Positions 42,901-50,289 of a stretch of 51,563 nucleotides of DNA are shown piece by piece; position 1 is the stretch's first letter; every line of letters begins with the position of its first letter. Location of the stretch: assembly GCA_017458265.1 (NCBI GenBank), contig JAFTFV010000009.1:1-51563 (forward strand), given 5' to 3'. The stretch comes from Bacteroidales bacterium. GTDB taxonomy: Bacteria; Bacteroidota; Bacteroidia; Bacteroidales; UBA932. The notes beneath the pieces are model-generated. The model saw only the letters and a program-made list of their open reading frames with translations. It made no database searches and had not been told where the DNA came from. The position numbers and the translations under genes were made by a program.

Positions 42901-43187
42901 GTGAGGATGCCGGCCTCGTGGGCCTTGTTGTACTTTTCAAGTATGTCGGCATACATCTTTCCCTCCCAGTTGGAGCGGGAACCGTGACGGCCGTAATGGC
43001 TGATGTAGAAAGGCTTGTAGCCCTTCGGGGCGGCTGTCTGCGGGCCTGGGATATACTCGTAGGGGTCCATGTTCATTGCCGTACGGAAGACGTTTTCCTG
43101 ATAATCGGCAACAAGGGCGGGGTCTTTCTCCTGGGCGCCGAGGGCCAGAGAAATAACAAGGAGAATGGGTATCAGCAATCGTTTCAT
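39927..43187 (-). CDS. Histidine acid phosphatase fused to GH20 beta-N-acetylhexosaminidase
   Basis: The 1086-residue secreted protein starts with a signal peptide (MKRLLIPILLVISLALGAQ). Residues 20-430 are a complete branch-2 histidine phosphatase: RHGSR at 67-71, GHDYQVLALASL, and homology along the whole length with the separate phosphatase at 32545-33816. After an Ig-like linker and a GH20b domain, residues ~620-1080 are a GH20 barrel: YRGLMLDVSRNFTSKEGLL, LHLHMGDDEGWRVEI, RVIPEFDTPGHSRAAI and the catalytic pair D838-E839 in HVGGDEVP. The expected action is removal of a phosphate and of a terminal GlcNAc/GalNAc from one substrate. It is co-transcribed with the PD40 gene (12-nt gap) and the XylR-type gene. 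Confidence 0.9.
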   Translation of the reverse strand: MKRLLIPILLVISLALGAQEKDPALVADYQENVFRTAMNMDPYEYIPGPQTAAPKGYKPFYISHYGRHGSRSNWEGKMYADILEKYNKAHEAGILTAEGEAAREQIAEAVRLHDHMDGRLTRLGQQEHREIASRMYNNYRDVFRKGSKKVSAISSMTPRCIISMNAATAMLQSLQKDLDIRWDTGETFQKYISSDHTREARAGIHRIMADYWKQHKPDPTAFCARVFTDQARAREIIGSRTEFMQNTFNMATTCPAFELDDRLFRLFSADELYWYAQALSMNFYLGQCNSVEFGDERMERARPGIVDIVTKADAAIATGEFCADLRYGHDYQVLALASLLGFEGVAERLDAKTCVNWPGWRYTPFAANIQLIFYRNKEGNVLVKPLLNEREIRIIGLKGGPYYDWEDYKTYLGYGVKSVVSWTEGKPVSGSRSVYNMDITNPPAGTSWYVWLSQFRTPITMLEGSDGTIEHVSGTLYRIVPTVDTKGETFHLRYEARTLVNQCRAPEGFVLVRDGFPAARIEAKYNYQPAQPKHSFEWNKVDVSITDMVPALKSVTALNAPATLLPADFTSTSTVPGQKPGWYRITISGDRAELECADGDAAFWAKNTLDQIRGRAAGKPVQAMVIEDWPDLQYRGLMLDVSRNFTSKEGLLKLLDLMAHYKANVLHLHMGDDEGWRVEIDALPELTSYGAFRGLPVLNEDGTISEPDALQPTYCVAMDRYDRSTSANGYYSHKDFVEILKYATERHIRVIPEFDTPGHSRAAIKAMEERARLTGDTSCLLSEPGDTSKYVSVQDYTDNAVNVALESTYKFVETVFDGLIALYREAGAPLETIHVGGDEVPDGAWIGSPACQKLMQKNGWRSVERLKDYYVSRVLDIAISRGVRIGGWQELVLKLQPSTEAKLSKGLGFTNVWTVSHGREELPYQLANKGVPVVISSAPNAYFDFAYNDSKLERGHSWGGFVDERRSFSLLPYDMYRSVRWDDHGKIKDISHAADGKTALEAPQNIIGVQGQLWSETIRSFDHVTYYLFPKALGLLERGWNASPSWQGTTRADDPAFLSDFDRFYSTVQQWEFPYYDSLGISYHKN

Positions 43188-43199
43188 ATTGTGTGGTGT

Positions 43200-44699
43200 T
43201 TATTCTTCAAGGCGTGCCTGGGAAACGCTTATCTGGCGGCCGTCCTTCCAGGCGATTATGACGGCGTCGGGGAAGCCCTGTGCGCGCACCGTGTTAAGCT
43301 GGGCAAGGGCGTCATAATAGTGCTCGAAAATGCCCACGGAGTATATGTAGCGCAGGTTCGGGGACAGGATGCGGTATACGGGAGTAAGGCCGCCGAGGGC
43401 CTCCACGTCAAGCGTCCTGGTGGCCTGGGCGAACTGTATCTGGTACACTATGCCGGGCGGCAGGGTGTTGTCCTGTGCCATTCGGCCCACGGGCATGACG
43501 CGGAAGGAAGTATTGGGGCGGGGCTTGTCTATCTTGATGCGTATCCTGGGGCCCAGGGAATTCTTGGTGAAGGTGTAGCTGAGGCCTTCGCCGGCGATTT
43601 CCTTGTCCTCCTTCTCCGTTACCATGCCGGTCTTGAGGAAGGAGTCGGAAAGCTGGTTCTTCTTCTTGTTCAGCTCCGTGATCCGGGCCATGATCTCGTC
43701 GGAACGGGCGGTGTCTTCATCCCCGGCGTGGACGGCAAGGGAGTCCCTGAGGGCACGGATTTCGGCATTGATGCGGCTGTAGGTGATGGAATTGTCAGTC
43801 TCTTCCACCTCCTCCATGAGGGCGCCCTGGTCCATTCGGCCCAGCTCTTCCACGGGGGTCAGGGAGGCAATCCTCACGATGTCTTCGTGGTCGATGACCA
43901 TCTTCCTGTCGCGGGAACCGGCGTAATCCAGCACGTAGACGTAGACGCTGTCGGAGGAGCAGTCGCGGTTGGAGGCGAAGATGGTATATCGGCCGTCATC
44001 GGTGTCCATGAGGAGAAAGTCGTCTCCCGGGGAACTGAAGGGGAAGCCCATGTTCTGGGGCTCGCTCCAGGCCTTTGCCTCTTCGTCCCAGTTGGAGAAG
44101 TAGAGGTCATATCCGCCGATGCCGTAGAGGCCGTCGGAGGAGAAGTAGAGGGTCTTTCCGTCCGGGGATAGCATGGGAAAAATCTCGTTCCCGAGGGTTG
44201 TGAGGCTTTCTCCGAGAAGGCGGGGCGCCGTCCAGCTGCTGTCCGTGCCGTGGGTGTAGAAGAGGTCCCTCACCCCGGCCCCGTCCTGTGCCGAGAAGAC
44301 TATGCTCCTGGCGTCTTTCGGGAAATAAGTGGGGAGGCCGGCAAGGGAATCCAGCACGTTGGGGCTCGAATGCCAACTCTGCGGCTTCACGGGATAGTAC
44401 TGGAAGAAGTCCTTGCGGGAGAAGCGCTCCCTGGTGACCACGTGGGGGTCTGCGCAGATTTCGGTCATGTTTATGGCGTACTGGACCTGCTGGCCGCGTT
44501 TTTCCAGGATACGCACGGTGGCGGGGTCGTCGGCAATGTCCATGGCCGCCATGTATTTCTCCACGGCCTGCTGGAAGAGGTAGCGCCGGTGAAGGCTGTC
44601 TCCCTGCTCCATCAGACGCTCTACGGAACGGTCCTGCCCCGACAGGTCAAGCCCCGTCGCAACCAGCGTCAGAATTATGCCCAGCAGTACTTTGCGCAT
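43200..44699 (-). CDS. PD40 beta-propeller protein with TPR start and SPOR-like end
   Basis: The 499-residue protein has a signal peptide (MRKVLLGIILTLVATGLDLS) and a TPR-like N-terminus (QGDSLHRRYLFQQAVEKYMA). WD40-like PD40 repeats follow (FPMLSPDGKTLYFSSDGLYG, IGGYDLYFSNWDE), then a coiled coil around 290-350 (SRINAEIRALRDSLAVHAGD). A C-terminal SPOR-like segment contains VYQIQFAQATRTL and YSVGIFEHYYDALAQLNTVR. SPOR domains bind denuded peptidoglycan, so an envelope role is likely. It starts the minus-strand block; promoter TATTTTTG at 44723-44716, about 17 nt before the ATG. Whether it functions with the glycan genes is unclear. Confidence 0.78.
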   Translation of the reverse strand: MRKVLLGIILTLVATGLDLSGQDRSVERLMEQGDSLHRRYLFQQAVEKYMAAMDIADDPATVRILEKRGQQVQYAINMTEICADPHVVTRERFSRKDFFQYYPVKPQSWHSSPNVLDSLAGLPTYFPKDARSIVFSAQDGAGVRDLFYTHGTDSSWTAPRLLGESLTTLGNEIFPMLSPDGKTLYFSSDGLYGIGGYDLYFSNWDEEAKAWSEPQNMGFPFSSPGDDFLLMDTDDGRYTIFASNRDCSSDSVYVYVLDYAGSRDRKMVIDHEDIVRIASLTPVEELGRMDQGALMEEVEETDNSITYSRINAEIRALRDSLAVHAGDEDTARSDEIMARITELNKKKNQLSDSFLKTGMVTEKEDKEIAGEGLSYTFTKNSLGPRIRIKIDKPRPNTSFRVMPVGRMAQDNTLPPGIVYQIQFAQATRTLDVEALGGLTPVYRILSPNLRYIYSVGIFEHYYDALAQLNTVRAQGFPDAVIIAWKDGRQISVSQARLEE

Positions 44700-44715
44700 T
44701 TTGTGTATAAGCTTA

Positions 44716-44813
44716 CAAAAATAATAAATTGTTCTGACATACTTCCTTCTATAATGAAAAAACTAAAATAGTTGGGCTAAAGTTCGGTTTATCAGAAAAA
44801 AATCGTAAATTTG
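44716..44813. promoter_or_regulatory. Divergent promoters of the PD40 gene and secDF
   Basis: The minus-strand TATTTTTG (44723-44716) serves the PD40 gene. The plus-strand TAAATTTG (44806-44813) serves secDF and leaves a leader of about 70 nt containing GC-rich complementary segments. I recognise no riboswitch in it. Confidence 0.5.
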
Positions 44814-44890
44814 CAGCCTATTTTGCCCTGGCGTGTAAGTGCGCCGGGGTTGAATGGGCTTGAACAAGTATAATTAAAACATAAACTACA

Positions 44891-47833
44891 ATGCAAAGCA
44901 AAGGTTGGATCCGTTTTGTAGCAATCCTTCTCGGCCTCGCAAGCATCTGGCAGCTTTCCTTTACTGCAATTACCCGCATTCAGGAAAGCAAGGCCCGCAA
45001 GGCGGCAGAGGCACAGGCGCTGCAATTCGTCGAAACTAACAATGTCGCACCGGAAGTGCGCGAATTCGTCCTGGACTCCGTAGCAAACATCAGGAACAGG
45101 GCTTATATTGATTCCATCGGCTCGGAAAAGGTATTCCTCGGATATACCTACCAGAGCGCCAAGGAAAAGGAAATCAACCTTGGTCTGGACCTCAAGGGCG
45201 GTATGAACGTCATGCTGCAGGTTCAGCTCGAAGACCTGGTCAAGGCCCTCTCCGGAGGCAGCACTGACCCCGACTTCGTTGCCGCAATGGAAGAAGCCAA
45301 GAAGAACAACGTCAACTCCAGCGCAGACTTCATCGGCCTGTTCCGTGAAGCGTGGGACAAGGTGGCTCCCGGCCGCCGTCTCGCAGAGATTTTCGCAACA
45401 TACGAACTCCGCGACAAAATCTCCAACGATGCCACCAACGACAAGGTCATCGAGGTTATCCGCGCAGAGGCGAAGAGCGCTGTCGACAACTCCTTCAACG
45501 TGCTCCGCAACCGTATCGACCGCTTCGGCGTAACCCAGCCCAACATCCAGCAGGTAGGCAACTCCGGCAAGATCCTCATCGAACTCCCGGGCGTCAAGGA
45601 TCCTGAGCGTGTGCGCAAGCTCCTCCAGGGCACCGCATCCCTCGAATTCTGGCCCACCTTCCAGGGCAACGAGGTAGACCTCTACGCCGTCGATGCACGC
45701 GTAAGCGAGATTCTTGGCAACCTCGGCGACTCCACCGCAGTTGCAAATCCCCTCTTCCAGGTTCTTAGCCCCAGCGGCTGGAACAACGCCTGCATCGGTT
45801 TCGCACAGGGTGTCGATACCGTTACCGTAAACCGCTACCTGGCAATGGCACAGGATGTCCTTCCCCAGGGTTTCCGCGGCATGTGGTCTGTAAAGCCCAC
45901 CGAACTCGTCCAGGGCAGCAACCTCTACGAACTGGTTGCCATCAAGGTCAACTCCCGTGACGGCAAGGCTCCCCTTGACGGCGGTGTAGTCACCGACGCC
46001 CGCGTCAACTTCAACGGCGCACAGAACGGCGGCAGCGGCGCTCCTTCAGTATCCATGACAATGAACGCTGAAGGCGCTTCCATCTGGGCTCACCTCACCA
46101 AGGACAACATCGGCAAGCAGGTTGCCATCGTCCTCGACGGTCTCGTGTACTCCTATCCTACCGTCAACGGTGAAATTACCGGCGGTTCTTCCGAAATCAC
46201 CGGCAACTTCGACGTCCAGGAAGCCGAGGACCTTGCAAACGTCCTCAAGAGCGGTAAGCTTCCCGCCCCTGCCACCATCATCCAGGAGCAGGTCGTAGGT
46301 CCTACCCTCGGTTCCGCTTCCATCAGGGCCGGTCTCATCTCCTTCATCATCGCATTCTGCCTGGTGCTCATCTACATGGTATTCTTCTACCAGGGCGCAG
46401 GTCTCATTGCCGATGTGGCTTTGCTCTGCAACGTTCTCCTCCTGTTCGGTGTCCTCGTAAGCTTCGGCGCCGTCCTTACCCTCCCGGGTATCGCCGGTCT
46501 CGTCCTTACCCTGGGTATGGCCGTTGATGCCAACGTTATCATCTACGAGCGCATCAAGGAAGAGCTGGCTGCAGGCAAGGGATTCTCCCTCGCGGTTGCA
46601 GACGGTTACAAGAACGCTTACTCCGCAATTATCGACGGTCAGCTCACAACCCTCATCACCGGTATCATCCTCTACATCTTCGGTTCCGGTCCTGTCCAGG
46701 GCTTCGCCACCACCCTCATCATCGGTATCATCACTTCAGTCCTTACCTCCATCTTCATCACCCGCATCATCTTCGATGACCGCATCAAGGCCGGTAAGAC
46801 TGTCGCCCTCTCCAACAAGCTCACCCAGAATATTCTCAAGAATACCAAGGTAGACTTCATCGGCGCAAAGAAGTGGTCCTACACCATCTCCGGAGCTCTC
46901 ATCCTCATCTCCATCGCATCCATCGCATTCAAGGGCTTCAGCTACGGTGTAGACTTCACCGGCGGCCGTACCTATGTGGTCCGCTTTGACAAGGCCGTCA
47001 CCGCAGAAGACGTGCGTGCAAGCGTAGAGGATGTGTTCAAGGCCGCCGCAGAGGCTGAAGGCATCGACCAGTACTCCGTCGAGGTAAAGCAGTTCGGTGG
47101 AGACTCCCAGATGAAGATCACCACCCAGTACAAGAACGACAGCGAAAGCACCGCCGTTGACGCAGAAATCGAAGGCCTCCTCTTCAACGCCCTCAAGGGC
47201 TTCTATGCAGAGGATATCCAGGTGAACGACTTCACCTCCACCCTGGAGAACCCCAATGGTATCATTTCCTCCGACAAGGTTGGTCCTACCATCGCCCGTG
47301 ACATCACCCGCAGCGCAATTATCGCCGTGCTGCTGGCCCTGCTTGCCATCTTCATCTACATCGCATTCCGTTTCCACGGCTGGACATGGGGTCTTGGCGG
47401 TGTGGTCTCCCTGGCACACACGGCTCTCATCGTCATCGGCTTCTTCTCCCTGTTCAACGGTATCCTTCCGTTCAACCTGGATGTAGACCAGACCTTCATC
47501 GCAGCTATCCTTACCATCATCGGTTACGCCATCAACGATAACGTGGTTATCTTCGACCGTATCCGTGAGCAGAGGGGCCTGCACCCGAAGGAAGACTTCC
47601 GTACCACGGTGAACACGGCTCTCAACGCCACCCTCACCCGTACCCTCAACACCTCGGTATCCACCCTCCTTCCTATGATTGCAATCGCAATCTGGGGCGG
47701 TGAGTCCATCCGCGGTCTTGCAGTGGCTCTCTGCCTCGGTGTCATTATCGGTACCTACGCCTCCATCATGATCGGTACTCCTATCATGTACGACGCCACC
47801 GTAGCCGCCGCCAAGAAAAAGGCCGAGAAATAA
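44891..47833 (+). CDS. secDF: Fused protein translocase subunit SecDF
   Basis: The 980-residue single-chain SecD-SecF is normal for Bacteroidota. The SecD half starts with a transmembrane helix (FVAILLGLASIWQLSFT). It carries LGLDLKGGMNVMLQV (D1 motif), NRIDRFGVTQPNIQQVGNSG, DGLVYSYPTVNGEITGGSSE and, in its membrane core, GMAVDANVIIYERIKEEL. The SecF half starts around residue 660 with SYGVDFTGGRTYVVRF and contains YAINDNVVIFDRIREQRG. The proton-motive-force-driven pump pulls exported proteins through SecYEG. Coding sequence shows strong codon bias (C-ending codons), suggesting high expression. It is followed by the three-unit palindrome array rather than a classical terminator. Confidence 0.97.
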   Translation: MQSKGWIRFVAILLGLASIWQLSFTAITRIQESKARKAAEAQALQFVETNNVAPEVREFVLDSVANIRNRAYIDSIGSEKVFLGYTYQSAKEKEINLGLDLKGGMNVMLQVQLEDLVKALSGGSTDPDFVAAMEEAKKNNVNSSADFIGLFREAWDKVAPGRRLAEIFATYELRDKISNDATNDKVIEVIRAEAKSAVDNSFNVLRNRIDRFGVTQPNIQQVGNSGKILIELPGVKDPERVRKLLQGTASLEFWPTFQGNEVDLYAVDARVSEILGNLGDSTAVANPLFQVLSPSGWNNACIGFAQGVDTVTVNRYLAMAQDVLPQGFRGMWSVKPTELVQGSNLYELVAIKVNSRDGKAPLDGGVVTDARVNFNGAQNGGSGAPSVSMTMNAEGASIWAHLTKDNIGKQVAIVLDGLVYSYPTVNGEITGGSSEITGNFDVQEAEDLANVLKSGKLPAPATIIQEQVVGPTLGSASIRAGLISFIIAFCLVLIYMVFFYQGAGLIADVALLCNVLLLFGVLVSFGAVLTLPGIAGLVLTLGMAVDANVIIYERIKEELAAGKGFSLAVADGYKNAYSAIIDGQLTTLITGIILYIFGSGPVQGFATTLIIGIITSVLTSIFITRIIFDDRIKAGKTVALSNKLTQNILKNTKVDFIGAKKWSYTISGALILISIASIAFKGFSYGVDFTGGRTYVVRFDKAVTAEDVRASVEDVFKAAAEAEGIDQYSVEVKQFGGDSQMKITTQYKNDSESTAVDAEIEGLLFNALKGFYAEDIQVNDFTSTLENPNGIISSDKVGPTIARDITRSAIIAVLLALLAIFIYIAFRFHGWTWGLGGVVSLAHTALIVIGFFSLFNGILPFNLDVDQTFIAAILTIIGYAINDNVVIFDRIREQRGLHPKEDFRTTVNTALNATLTRTLNTSVSTLLPMIAIAIWGGESIRGLAVALCLGVIIGTYASIMIGTPIMYDATVAAAKKKAEK

Positions 47834-47858
47834 TCCCGGCCCCTGACAAATGGTCTTC

Positions 47859-47992
47859 CGTCCTTGAAAACGCCTGTTTTTGAGGACGGAAGTCCGTTTA
47901 TAGGGGGTCTCGTCCTTGAAAACGCCTGTTTTTGAGGATGAAATGCCTTCTGGTGGGGGTGCCGTCCCTGAAAATGGCCAATTTTGAGGATG
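47859..47992. repeat. Three-unit array of the 30-bp palindrome (52-bp period)
   Basis: Units at 47859-47888, 47911-47940 and 47963-47992 are exactly 52 bp apart (30-bp palindrome plus 22-bp spacer). Arms are CGTCCTTGAAAAC / GTTTTTGAGGACG in the first two units and CGTCCCTGAAAAT / ATTTTGAGGATG in the third. The spacers are similar to each other (CC, T-rich, then GGGGGT), so this is a tandem element and not CRISPR. The array lies between secDF and the TPR regulator. Confidence 0.9.
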
Positions 47993-48013
47993 GAAAAGTT
48001 TTGAGTATCTTTG
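47983..48013 (+). promoter_or_regulatory. Promoter of the TPR regulator; -33 lies in a repeat arm
   Basis: TTTG at 47983-47986, inside the right arm of the third palindrome, then 19 nt, then TATCTTTG at 48006-48013. The ATG is at 48031. Confidence 0.6.
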
Positions 48014-48030
48014 CAACAATCACATTGCTT

Positions 48031-49656
48031 ATGTTCCCAAGAGCCAACGTATCCGTTCTTACGCTGCTTGTCGCCCTCTCCATTATGTCATGCGGTCAGG
48101 CCGTAGTCCATAAGTTGGAGGATATCGAGTCATATGCAGAAATGTCGCCAGACAGCGCACTCAAGTCCTTATCGGCCATTGACAGCTCTGACGTGCAAAA
48201 GGGTCGAGCCCGGGCGATGCATACCTATGTTCGCTCTCTGGCACGATACAAGGCATATATTGACGAATATGACGATACCGATATTTCCGATGCAGCTGAG
48301 TACTTTCACGGGCACAATGACAAGGCAAGGGAAATGCGGGCCCTGTTTTTCAAGGGTTATGCACTTTATAACGCAGGAAAGCTCAATCAGGCCATCATAG
48401 CTTTTACCGATTCGGAAAAGATTGCAGAAGAACTGGGAGACTATTTCTACGCCGGTCTCTGCTGCAGGGAAATGGCCGATATTTTTAGCAAGACTTACTC
48501 CCCGGATGATAATCTGGCATATGCAATCAAGGCCAGGGATTATTTTAATAAGGGGGGATATCCGCTACATGAAATAAACGTGCAGTGTCAAATTGGGCAA
48601 GCTTATATGCAGAAAGGAGACAACGAGGAGGCGTTTGGCTTCTTTTCAAATATTGCAGATCAAGCCAGAACCATTGGTGATACATTATTGTTGAAAAACG
48701 CCTTGGTGCCAATGGCTGAATTACTAACGCTATCAAACAAAAACCAAGAAGCCATCCAAACATTTTTATACGTACGGGATTCTCTAAACTATTCCCTTGG
48801 GTGTTTCGCTCTGGCTTGCATGGCCAGGGCTTATGCTCAGAGCGGTGATTCTATCTCCTCAATTAATTATTTCAATACGACCTTGGAATTGGCAGCATCA
48901 CCAAAAGAGCGATATGACGTTGATTATCAGGGATATTTTATCTTTAAGACTCTCGGGAACAATGATATGGCCTTAAAATATCTGGAACGTGTTTTTAAAT
49001 TTGCTACTGCCAATAATGAATATACACAAAGCAGGAATACGGCAATGTACACCCAGCGAGATTATTTTATTGAAAAACAAAAGGTTGAACAGACAAGCAA
49101 AGAACTGACCCAGCAGCGGCTATACACAACCATTTCCGTTTCTGCTCTGCTAATCTTGATTGCCGTAATGGTTCTGGCCGAACTTTACAAGAGGGTGAAA
49201 AGGAACAAACTCGAAAAAGAGCTGCTTGTCAACAGAATTAACAATCTTTCCAACGAGCACTCCGACAACATGAAGATATCCCAGCGCTACGGAATGGAGT
49301 TTTTTAATGATTTAGCACAGCTCTATTGGCAGAATCAGCCGGACAAGGTCCTACAGGAATTGAAGAGCACCGTCTCTCGTCTCGGGAAAGATGAAGAAAC
49401 CATGTCAAGGATGATTGCTACCGTAAACCAGACACATAACAATATCCTTGTCCGCTTATCAGAGCAGGTCCCGGCACTTAATGCCAAAGAAATAAAATTG
49501 TTCTGTTTTTTGGTCTGCCAGATGAGCCATAATGCCATATGCCTGATCACAGACAAGACCCCCGCTGCATTGAACTCCAATATCTATAGATTAAGGAGTA
49601 AAATTGACGCGTCAGAGGCTCCAGACAAGCTGGAATTTCTCGATAGTATATCTTAA
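48031..49656 (+). CDS. TPR-transmembrane regulator with C-terminal HTH-like domain
   Basis: ATG 48031 begins a lipoprotein-like signal (MFPRANVSVLTLLVALSIMSC). The 541-residue protein has about six TPR-like helical pairs (residues 80-370; ALFFKGYALYNAGKLNQAI, INVQCQIGQAYMQKGDNEEA). A transmembrane helix follows near 375-400 (TISVSALLILIAVMVLAEL), then a basic coiled coil (KRVKRNKLEKELLVNRINNL). The C-terminus has a LuxR-like helical arrangement (LNAKEIKLFCFLVCQMSHNA, LNSNIYRLRSKI). It is the Bacteroidota architecture of a periplasmic TPR sensor joined to a cytoplasmic DNA-binding end. It probably regulates the two genes downstream. Codon use is more AT-rich than in the housekeeping genes. Confidence 0.78.
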   Translation: MFPRANVSVLTLLVALSIMSCGQAVVHKLEDIESYAEMSPDSALKSLSAIDSSDVQKGRARAMHTYVRSLARYKAYIDEYDDTDISDAAEYFHGHNDKAREMRALFFKGYALYNAGKLNQAIIAFTDSEKIAEELGDYFYAGLCCREMADIFSKTYSPDDNLAYAIKARDYFNKGGYPLHEINVQCQIGQAYMQKGDNEEAFGFFSNIADQARTIGDTLLLKNALVPMAELLTLSNKNQEAIQTFLYVRDSLNYSLGCFALACMARAYAQSGDSISSINYFNTTLELAASPKERYDVDYQGYFIFKTLGNNDMALKYLERVFKFATANNEYTQSRNTAMYTQRDYFIEKQKVEQTSKELTQQRLYTTISVSALLILIAVMVLAELYKRVKRNKLEKELLVNRINNLSNEHSDNMKISQRYGMEFFNDLAQLYWQNQPDKVLQELKSTVSRLGKDEETMSRMIATVNQTHNNILVRLSEQVPALNAKEIKLFCFLVCQMSHNAICLITDKTPAALNSNIYRLRSKIDASEAPDKLEFLDSIS

Positions 49657-49683
49657 TCGATTAATAATCAGCACATTACAGCA

Positions 49684-49728
49684 ACGAAAGGCGTAACGCG
49701 TTGACTATTAGCGCGTTACGCCTTTCGT
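49684..49728 (+). terminator. Long hairpin after the TPR regulator
   Basis: A perfect 17-bp stem (49684-49700 with 49712-49728; it begins ACGAAAGGCG and ends CGCCTTTCGT) with an 11-nt loop is followed by CATTTTAAC. It is a likely terminator, unusually long. The remaining DNA to 49884 is AT-rich and holds only a weak promoter-like GACCTTTG at 49849-49856. Confidence 0.65.
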
Positions 49729-49884
49729 CATTTTAACATCGCGCCCTTTTTCATTAGTGCCTGATAATCAGCCACATACGTGCCTGTTTCTATTGGTTTC
49801 GTCATTTTGTTTTAGATATTTTTTGGAGCATTTCCTCATTTATTTTGAGACCTTTGCAGTCACAAATCATTAAACAAAACTACG

Positions 49885-50265
49885 ATGAAAAACACAACAC
49901 TATTCATTGCCACAGTAGCAGGAATAACTATCTCTTCTGTCTGTTCTGCAGATGAACACAACATCATTATTAATATTCCACAATCTACGCCTGAAGAGGT
50001 GCCGTCTAAACCCCATGCCCCCGCACGACCGGTTGCCCAGGGATATTATGACATGGAATCCTCAATACTCTATCTGAACTTCAATAGAAACATGGAAAAC
50101 TGCACTATTGAGGTATCAAGTACCGCAGGTGATTATCATATTGAAAATCTGTCATCCTCTAACAGTTCGGTCTCATTAGTTTTATCAGGGGCTCCTGGGC
50201 TTTATGTGATTGCTCTTACATTCAAAGAAGGGGCACAGATTGGAACACAATTCTTAGTGTTTTAA
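49885..50265 (+). CDS. Small secreted DUF3244-type protein
   Basis: The 126-residue protein has a signal peptide (MKNTTLFIATVAGITISSVCSA) and a mature part typical of DUF3244: a Pro-rich lead (PSKPHAPARPVAQGYYD), then beta strands ILYLNFNRNMENCTIEVSST, SSVSLVLSGAPGLYVIALTF and a final GTQFLVF. These small Ig-like proteins are common in Bacteroidota and resemble the end domains of secreted proteases; no activity is known for free-standing forms. It starts 24 nt before the lipoprotein gene, so the two form an operon. Low GC compared with neighbours. Confidence 0.75.
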   Translation: MKNTTLFIATVAGITISSVCSADEHNIIINIPQSTPEEVPSKPHAPARPVAQGYYDMESSILYLNFNRNMENCTIEVSSTAGDYHIENLSSSNSSVSLVLSGAPGLYVIALTFKEGAQIGTQFLVF

Positions 50266-50289
50266 TTTATTTTTAATACTAAGCATTTT

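Noticed and set aside
42804-44171. A 455-codon plus-strand reading frame
   Set aside because: It is antisense to the HAP-GH20 and PD40 genes, crosses their boundary and has no recognisable motif.
47859-47992. CRISPR array
   Set aside because: The 30/22-nt geometry is CRISPR-like, but the spacers resemble each other and those at 33880-33901, only three units exist, units diverge in sequence and no cas gene is present.
46736-48019. A 427-codon minus-strand reading frame
   Set aside because: It is antisense to secDF and crosses the palindrome array; its protein is low-complexity and rich in Gly/Asp/His without domain-like features.
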